Part shown: positions 13,958 to 18,834 of the stretch, piece after piece
Position numbering within the stretch: position 1 is the stretch's first letter
How the letters are laid out: the number at the start of each line of letters is the position of its first letter
Assembly: GCA_964522445.1 (NCBI GenBank)
Contig: CAZFUY010000057.1
Span: forward strand, 1 to 18,834
Reading direction: 5' to 3'
Length of the DNA: 18,834 nucleotides
Source of the DNA: CAZFUY01 sp964522445
Lineage (GTDB): Bacteria > Pseudomonadota > Gammaproteobacteria > SZUA-229
Program-made: the position numbers and the translations under genes
Notes under the pieces: generated by a model
The model's database searches: none
Told to the model about the DNA's origin: nothing
Seen by the model: only the letters and a program-made list of their open reading frames with translations

Positions 13958-16513
13958 TTATAACCAGATCATGCAGCCAGTTTCGAAAGAATGACTTAAT
14001 AATTTGTGGTATGGAAATACTCTTATTTTATAAAAATTCATTCCAGAGTTAACGGGTTGCAAGTCCAGTGAGAAAATGTGTGCGCCATTATCTTCGCCTT
14101 CATATTTAAATAAGTAACAGGTTGGTGAAGAAAAAAGATTGTTATCATCATGGCTGTTGCCTACCACGCATTCAACAGCAACGTCTTCAGCGGCCAGGCC
14201 ATTTAGATGGGCTTTAATTTTAATTTTTAAAGCTTCACCATCATTAATGGCTGTATTTGCTTCATCAATACGTTCGATGCTGATGTTTTTCCAGTGCTGT
14301 CTTATTTTTGATTTCCAGATAGCTAATTCTTTTGCTGGGGCAGAGTTATTAGCTTTCATTCTTAGATGTTGATTGCGTGCAGGGGTATAAAAATTCTTAA
14401 CATAATCCATAACCATGCGTGAAGAATTAAATTTTGGAATACAGAATTTCATAGAGGCTTTTGAGCGTTTAACCCATTCCCGAGAATATCCCTGTTTTCC
14501 TCGATTATAGAAAGCTGGAATAATCTCATTTTCAAGAATATCAAGTAACTCATTACCTTCTTCTCGATCACGTACTTCTGCGTTAGCTTCAGGGCCATGT
14601 GGTGCAATAGCCCAACCATTTTCGCCGTTGTAACCTTCGCCCCACCAGCCATCGAGGACACTTAAGTTAAGCACTCCATTTATGGCGGCTTTCTGGCCTG
14701 ATGTGCCACTGGCTTCCAGCGGGTATTCTGGCGTGTTAACCCAGACATCAACGCCAGCAACCAGGTTGCGTGCCATGGCCATGTTGTAACCTTCGAGCAA
14801 AATAATCTTGCCAATAAATTCTGGCTTATGGGCATACTCATGAATAGTGCGAATTAAATCCTGGCCGGGATCATCTTTTGGATGCGCTTTACCTGCAAAC
14901 ATTATAATAACCGGGCGTTCTGGATTATTTAATAAACGTGCTAAGCGTTCGGGATCTGAGAATAATAATGTTGCTCTTTTGTAGGTGGCAAAGCGACGTG
15001 CAAAACCTAAAACAAGTACGTCTGATTCAGTTTCTTTAATGTGCTGTGTAACACGACGAATAAGTGCATCATTACACTGATTTCGCTTGTAACGTTTTAG
15101 AGTGCGTTTATAGGTATCATTTAACATCTGACTTTTTAATTCCTGGCGTAAACTCCAGAATCTATGGTCAGGCACTTCATCGATACACTTCCAGTAATCA
15201 TTGTCTAATAATTTATTACGCCATTCACGAAAACGCATATCAAAAAGATTGGCCCATTCTCTAGCGAGGAAAGTGGGAACATGAACACCATTGGTGACAT
15301 AAGAAAGAGGGTTTTCTTTTTCGGGAATCTGAGGCCATATGTAAGATTCCATATTGGATGCAACGCTACCGTGTATACGACTTACGCCATTATGAAAACG
15401 TGAACCACGTAGTGCAAATGCGGTCATGTTAAAACTGTTTTCTGCGCTGGGTGAGCGGCCAAATGCCATAAAATCATCAAAACTAATATTTAATTTTTCA
15501 CAGCATGCTGAAAAATATTCAATCATTAAATTTTTATCAAAAATATCATGACCCGCAGGTACAGGTGTGTGTGTCGTGTATACAGTTCCTGCCGCAACCT
15601 GTTCGAGTGCGCTTAAAAAATCCATGTCGTCGCTGAGAATTTCTTTGCAACGCTCAATAATCTGGAAAGCGGCATGGCCTTCATTAATATGCCATGCAGT
15701 GGGTTTTAGCCCTAATTGACGTATTAAGCGAACACCTGCAATACCTAAAACAATTTCCTGTTGTATACGTGTGGTTTTATCGCCACCATAAAGCTGGAAA
15801 GTTATTTTTCGATCTTCTTCAGTATTTTCTTCCAGATTACTATCCAGTAAGTACATGGTGGCATGACCGGCTACGGCTTTCCATGCTTTTAGTTTGAGTT
15901 CGCGCCCTGGCATTTCAAGCGTGATAAAAATAACATTACCGTCAGGGGCAACGGCAGGTTCTATTGGTAATTCACTAAAGCGAGTGGTTATGTAACTTGC
16001 GACCTGATTCCCATTGGCATCAATTTCCTGAATAAAATAACCCTGTCTGTATAACAGACCGACGGCAACAAAAGGTACACCCAGATCACTAATGGCTTTG
16101 CAATGGTCACCTGCGAGTATGCCTAAACCACCGGAGTAAATAGGGAAGCTTTCATGTAAGCCAAATTCTGCACAAAAGTATGCGATAAGGTCATCGTCTG
16201 CATCCAGATAATCATCAATTTCATGGTGTGTGTTTTTTGCCAGATAAGAATTAAAGGAAGACATGACGCGTGAGTATTCTTCCATAAACACATTGTCCTG
16301 AGTGGCTGATTCCAGAGAGCGCTGTGAAACACGGCGCAGGAAAACTTTTGGATTATGGTCGCATTGTTCCCAAAGCAGGTGATCCAGTCGATAAAAAAGA
16401 CTGCGAGCATTTCTATCCCAGCTGTAGTGTAAATTATTGGACAGTTCGATAAGACCTGATAATTCTTCTGGAATATGTGGGCGGACTTCAAGTTCGTAGA
16501 TTGTTTCGTTCAT
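13958..16513 (-). CDS. glgP: alpha-glucan (glycogen) phosphorylase, DUF3417-containing type
   Basis: Releases glucose-1-phosphate from glycogen or maltodextrin using phosphate and pyridoxal phosphate. Its 851 aa fit the family of phosphorylases with an N-terminal DUF3417 domain (about residues 10-120, with ELSNNLHYSWDRNARSLFYRLD). The GT35 core follows, with YSGGLGILAGDHCKAISDLG, WHINEGHAAFQ, TTHTPVPAGHDIF, VTNGVHVPTF and FARRFATYKRA. The PLP lysine is K608 in EASGTSGQKAAING, the version used by this subfamily (EASGTGNMK in the animal/E. coli type). A C-terminal region of about 130 aa with beta strands follows. The start is preceded only by a weak TGGA. It lies 149 bases downstream of pgm on the same strand and shares a terminator with the convergent gene. 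Its product feeds Pgm, then Zwf. Confidence 0.95.
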   Translation of the reverse strand: MNETIYELEVRPHIPEELSGLIELSNNLHYSWDRNARSLFYRLDHLLWEQCDHNPKVFLRRVSQRSLESATQDNVFMEEYSRVMSSFNSYLAKNTHHEIDDYLDADDDLIAYFCAEFGLHESFPIYSGGLGILAGDHCKAISDLGVPFVAVGLLYRQGYFIQEIDANGNQVASYITTRFSELPIEPAVAPDGNVIFITLEMPGRELKLKAWKAVAGHATMYLLDSNLEENTEEDRKITFQLYGGDKTTRIQQEIVLGIAGVRLIRQLGLKPTAWHINEGHAAFQIIERCKEILSDDMDFLSALEQVAAGTVYTTHTPVPAGHDIFDKNLMIEYFSACCEKLNISFDDFMAFGRSPSAENSFNMTAFALRGSRFHNGVSRIHGSVASNMESYIWPQIPEKENPLSYVTNGVHVPTFLAREWANLFDMRFREWRNKLLDNDYWKCIDEVPDHRFWSLRQELKSQMLNDTYKRTLKRYKRNQCNDALIRRVTQHIKETESDVLVLGFARRFATYKRATLLFSDPERLARLLNNPERPVIIMFAGKAHPKDDPGQDLIRTIHEYAHKPEFIGKIILLEGYNMAMARNLVAGVDVWVNTPEYPLEASGTSGQKAAINGVLNLSVLDGWWGEGYNGENGWAIAPHGPEANAEVRDREEGNELLDILENEIIPAFYNRGKQGYSREWVKRSKASMKFCIPKFNSSRMVMDYVKNFYTPARNQHLRMKANNSAPAKELAIWKSKIRQHWKNISIERIDEANTAINDGEALKIKIKAHLNGLAAEDVAVECVVGNSHDDNNLFSSPTCYLFKYEGEDNGAHIFSLDLQPVNSGMNFYKIRVFPYHKLLSHSFETGCMIWL

Positions 16514-16542
16514 TTTTTTATCCAGCTGGAATTGTTATGTGT

Positions 16543-16605
16543 TGTAGGAGTGGCTTTAGCCGCGAAATCTTTTGACTGAATGACAAATCGTGGTTAGCAG
16601 CTACA
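16543..16605. repeat. REP-like palindromic unit (TGTAGGAG...CTACA)
   Basis: Starts TGTAGGAG, contains the hairpin GTGGC-TTTA-GCCGC (one G-U pair) and ends AGCTACA, complementary to the start. This matches the GTAGGAGCGGCTTTAGCCGCGA type of repeat known from Pseudomonas and other gammaproteobacteria. It lies in the pgm-glgP spacer. Confidence 0.65.
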
Positions 16606-16628
16606 TTAAATAATTTAATTCTCTTGTT

Positions 16629-16662
16629 ATTGTAGGTCGACACTTCCCTGTCGACCTACAAT
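16629..16662. repeat. perfect hairpin directly after pgm (TGTAGGTCGACA type), possible terminator
   Basis: A 14-bp perfect stem (core TGTAGGTCGACA and its complement) closes a 6-base loop, CTTCCC. The stem reaches into the last base of the pgm stop codon. It may be a REP-family unit and could slow or stop transcription between pgm and glgP, or protect the pgm message 3' end. No T run follows on the minus strand. Confidence 0.7.
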
Positions 16663-18299
16663 TATGTAATCACATCCGGTTTATTTCGGCCTGTACGCGC
16701 TTTAATGCTGGCCACCTGATCTGCAATATTAATCAATTCGTTTAGTGCTTCCTGTGTTTCTATATTTTGTTTATTAATATCGGCTTCAAACTTTTCTATA
16801 TATACACGTAATGTAGCGCCTTCTGTTCCTGTGCCTGATAATCGGTAAACAATACGCGAGCCATCAGAGAATAATAGACGTATCCCCTGATTTTCGCTAA
16901 TGCTGTTATCGACGGGATCTGTGTAGCAGAAATTATCACAGTTTTTGATGCTATAGTTGCCAAACTGTTTTCCTGCAAGTGAAGTTATTGATGCCTGTAA
17001 ATCGGCCATAAGCTGGTCTGCAATTTTGCTATCGATGGCTTCATAGTCATGGCGACAGTAGTAGTTGCGACCAAATTTAGCCCAGTGATCATGCACAATT
17101 TTTTCTACTGATTCCTGTTTTATAGCAATTAGATTTAGCCAGAACAGTACCGCCCACAGGCCATCTTTTTCGCGCACATGATCAGAACCTGTGCCAAAAC
17201 TTTCTTCACCGCACAGCGTAATTTTATTGTCGTCCAGTAGATTGCCAAAAAATTTCCAGCCAGTGGGCGTTTCGTAACAGTGAATTCCCAGCTGCTCGGC
17301 TACACGATCAACGGCCATACTGGTGGGCATGGAGCGAGCAACACCACTAAGGCCATTTTTGTAACCCGGAAGCAGGTGAGCATTAGCGGCCATAATAGCC
17401 AGACTATCACTGGGTGTAACAAAAAAATTTTTACCCAGAATCATATTGCGATCACCGTCACCATCGGAAGCTGCACCAAAACTAAATGAGTTGGCTACAT
17501 TATTCATTAATTCAACCAGTTCTTTTGCATGTGCCAGATTAGGGTCAGGATGGCCACCACCAAAATCTTCCAGTGGTGTGCCGTTAATAACGCTGCCGGG
17601 TTCAGCGCCGAGCTGGTGCTCAAGAATTTCTACTGCATAAGGACCGGTAATTGCATGCATGGCATCAAAGCGCATAGTGAATACACTGGAATTAAACAGG
17701 GCTTCAATTTTATTAAAATCAAATAAATGCCCCATTAAATTAGCGTAGTTTGAAACAGGATCTACTATTTCAATATCCATCTCACCTAATCGGCCTGCGC
17801 CTGTTGTTTCCAGATCAATGTCATCTGCTTCTACAATACGATATTCACTAATGGTTTTTGAGTATTCAAAAACAGGCTCGGTAAATGAAGTTGGGGCAGG
17901 GCCGCCATTGCTGATATTAAATTTAATGCCAAAATCGGCTTTAGGTCCGCCGGGATTATGGCTGGCAGAAAGAATAATGCCACCTGCTGCTTTATGGATT
18001 CGAATCAGGGCAGAAGCGGCAGGCGTGGATAGCAGGCCATTCTGACCGATAATGACTTTTTTAATACCATTAGCGGCTGCCATTTTTACAATAATCTGGA
18101 TAGCCTGACGATTATAAAAACGACCATCCCCGCCTACTACCAGTGTTTGGCCTATGGTGTTATCTGCCACATGAAAAATTGACTGTACAAAATTTTCCAG
18201 ATAATGGGGCTGCTGAAAAACAGGTACTTTTTTTCTTAGCCCTGAAGTACCGGGCTTTTGATCATCGAATGGCGTGGTTTTAATTATCTGGATATTCAT
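16662..18299 (-). CDS. pgm: phosphoglucomutase (alpha-D-glucose phosphate-specific)
   Basis: Interconverts glucose-1-phosphate and glucose-6-phosphate, linking glycogen breakdown to Zwf. Its 545 aa correspond to the eukaryote-like/PGM1 type of bacterial enzyme. Motifs are complete: GTSGLRKKVP (17-26), the phosphoserine loop SASHNPGG with S113, the Mg-binding loop DGDGDR (279-284), the sugar-binding segment CGEESFGTGSDH (363-374), and the phosphate-binding loop SGTGTEGATLRVY near the C-terminus. The start codon lacks a clear ribosome binding site. A TATAAT on the minus strand lies 30 bases upstream, so the leader would be about 20 bases. The gene is followed by a hairpin and then glgP on the same strand, so the two may be transcribed together. 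It is divergent from adk. Confidence 0.96.
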   Translation of the reverse strand: MNIQIIKTTPFDDQKPGTSGLRKKVPVFQQPHYLENFVQSIFHVADNTIGQTLVVGGDGRFYNRQAIQIIVKMAAANGIKKVIIGQNGLLSTPAASALIRIHKAAGGIILSASHNPGGPKADFGIKFNISNGGPAPTSFTEPVFEYSKTISEYRIVEADDIDLETTGAGRLGEMDIEIVDPVSNYANLMGHLFDFNKIEALFNSSVFTMRFDAMHAITGPYAVEILEHQLGAEPGSVINGTPLEDFGGGHPDPNLAHAKELVELMNNVANSFSFGAASDGDGDRNMILGKNFFVTPSDSLAIMAANAHLLPGYKNGLSGVARSMPTSMAVDRVAEQLGIHCYETPTGWKFFGNLLDDNKITLCGEESFGTGSDHVREKDGLWAVLFWLNLIAIKQESVEKIVHDHWAKFGRNYYCRHDYEAIDSKIADQLMADLQASITSLAGKQFGNYSIKNCDNFCYTDPVDNSISENQGIRLLFSDGSRIVYRLSGTGTEGATLRVYIEKFEADINKQNIETQEALNELINIADQVASIKARTGRNKPDVIT

Positions 18300-18328
18300 A
18301 GCTATAAGTAACCGATTAATGAAGGAGT

Positions 18329-18334
18329 ATTATA
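18329..18334 (-). promoter_or_regulatory. possible -10 element for pgm
   Basis: An exact TATAAT on the minus strand, 30 bases before the pgm ATG. The -35 region 17 bases upstream (ATATTC) is poor. It overlaps the spacer of a possible small plus-strand ORF, so only one of the two uses may be real. Confidence 0.4.
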
Positions 18335-18336
18335 CG

Positions 18337-18432
18337 ATGTTTATCAATATAGAATATGTCGTTGTTGTGAAAATTGAGAGATATCAATTCATTATTGCTA
18401 CTGTAAATTTCAGGGGACAGGGGCTTTTGTGA
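18337..18432 (+). CDS. doubtful 31-codon ORF upstream of adk
   Basis: An ATG preceded by a textbook AAGGAG (18322-18327) with nine bases of spacing, opening a 31-residue ORF (MFINIEYVVVVKIERYQF..., ending GQGLL). The sequence has no recognised family and no membrane or signal features beyond a short hydrophobic run. It lies in the 273-bp pgm-adk spacer and does not reach adk. The ribosome binding site is the only strong evidence, and it also overlaps the putative pgm -10 on the other strand. Likely a chance ORF. Confidence 0.22.
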   Translation: MFINIEYVVVVKIERYQFIIATVNFRGQGLL

Positions 18433-18464
18433 TTGAAATATCCTGGAAGTAGCGTTCAGGGCAA

Positions 18465-18470
18465 TATAAT
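18465..18470 (+). promoter_or_regulatory. possible -10 element for adk
   Basis: TATAAT on the plus strand, about 100 bases before the adk ATG. No good -35 is found at the usual distance (CCTGGA at 17 bases; TTGAAA is too far). Confidence 0.3.
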
Positions 18471-18572
18471 TTGCTTTCCCGCCCCGAAACACGGAGAATA
18501 CGCGCTTAATTTTTTAAGTGCATGGGCAATAGGCTCATGATCTGATTTATACATATTTTCTGAGGAAACCCC

Positions 18573-18834
18573 ATGAAACTAATTCTATTAGGCGCGCCTG
18601 GTGCAGGTAAAGGCACTGTCGCTAAATTACTAACAAAAATGGACGGTTCTGTTCAAATCTCTACTGGTGACATACTACGTGGTGCAGTTGCTGCAGGTTC
18701 TGAACTGGGCAAAAAAGCTGAAGCGGCTATGAAAGCGGGTGATCTGGTATCTGATGATTTAATCATGGGTATCATGGGCGAACGCCTGAAAGATGATGAT
18801 TGCAAAGCTGGTTACCTGTTAGACGGTTTCCCTC
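18573..18834 (+). CDS. adk: adenylate kinase, N-terminal part (cut by window end)
   Basis: Converts ATP and AMP to two ADP, keeping adenylate energy charge balanced. The first 87 residues are visible. The P-loop GAPGAGKGT is at 7-15, with valine where glutamine usually follows; the AMP-binding segment STGDILRGAV is at about 30-39; and GYLLDGFP, the start of the DGFPR motif, falls at the window end. The ATG at 18573 has a GAGGAA ribosome binding site (18562-18567) with the expected short spacing. It is divergent from pgm, separated by 273 bases. Confidence 0.96.
   Translation, partial: MKLILLGAPGAGKGTVAKLLTKMDGSVQISTGDILRGAVAAGSELGKKAEAAMKAGDLVSDDLIMGIMGERLKDDDCKAGYLLDGFP

Noticed and set aside
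14449..14661. 70-aa minus-strand ORF inside glgP, and similar ORFs inside pgm and zwf
   Set aside because: All lie fully within genes with complete catalytic motifs. None has a recognisable domain or its own ribosome binding site.
1..18834. CRISPR array, tRNA/rRNA genes, prophage or defence island
   Set aside because: No spaced direct repeats, no cloverleaf-like sequence with CCA end, and no phage, nuclease or toxin-antitoxin genes were seen. The recognised genes are mostly metabolic or conserved uncharacterised families.

Overview
The window is AT-rich gammaproteobacterial-type DNA. Supporting signs are two protein families (DUF1631, DUF3025) typical of Beta/Gammaproteobacteria, several REP-like intergenic palindromes, Shine-Dalgarno starts and a perfect CRP-type site. 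No gene fixes the genus. There are 15 confidently recognised protein genes (two cut by the window edges), one very small lipoprotein gene and one doubtful 31-codon ORF. No tRNA, rRNA, CRISPR array or transposase gene was seen.

Layout. (1) 3-2285 (+): the 3' part of a PAS-PAS-GGDEF-EAL cyclic-di-GMP protein. (2) 2486-7022 (+): a tightly spaced set of short NAD-type 6-phosphogluconate dehydrogenase (gnd), zwf, pgl, a 38-aa lipoprotein, a NAD(P)H-dependent FMN reductase and a glyoxalase-II-like metallo-beta-lactamase hydrolase. (3) 7023-7454: a repeat-rich gap with a 160-bp MITE-like element. (4) 7455-8336 (-): a radical SAM protein, divergent from an unrecognised 387-aa protein (8453-9616, +). 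(5) 9755-12350 (-): a short DUF1631 protein and a DUF3025 protein, separated by a 256-bp spacer rich in regulatory-looking structure. (6) 12414-13894 (+): a DUF4442 hotdog protein overlapping a nitronate monooxygenase-like flavoprotein, ending at a strong bidirectional terminator. (7) 13958-18299 (-): alpha-glucan phosphorylase and phosphoglucomutase. (8) 18573-end (+): the start of adenylate kinase.

How the genes work together. Phosphorylase releases glucose-1-phosphate from glycogen, phosphoglucomutase turns it into glucose-6-phosphate, and Zwf-Pgl-Gnd oxidise that to ribulose-5-phosphate. The complete route from storage glucan to the oxidative pentose-phosphate pathway is thus encoded within 16 kb, in two groups on opposite strands. 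Zwf is expected to supply NADPH; an aspartate at the end of beta-2 in Gnd suggests it uses NAD+.

No obviously new defence or mobile system is present. The most interesting unexplained part is the DUF1631 upstream spacer. Reading toward that gene it holds a perfect CRP-like site, a three-tier hairpin whose pairing is better in RNA of the minus strand, and a perfect 24-bp palindrome followed by a short T run just before the likely start codon. Next in interest are the unrecognised 387-aa protein, the tiny three-cysteine lipoprotein inside the pentose-phosphate operon, and the number of different palindromic repeat families.
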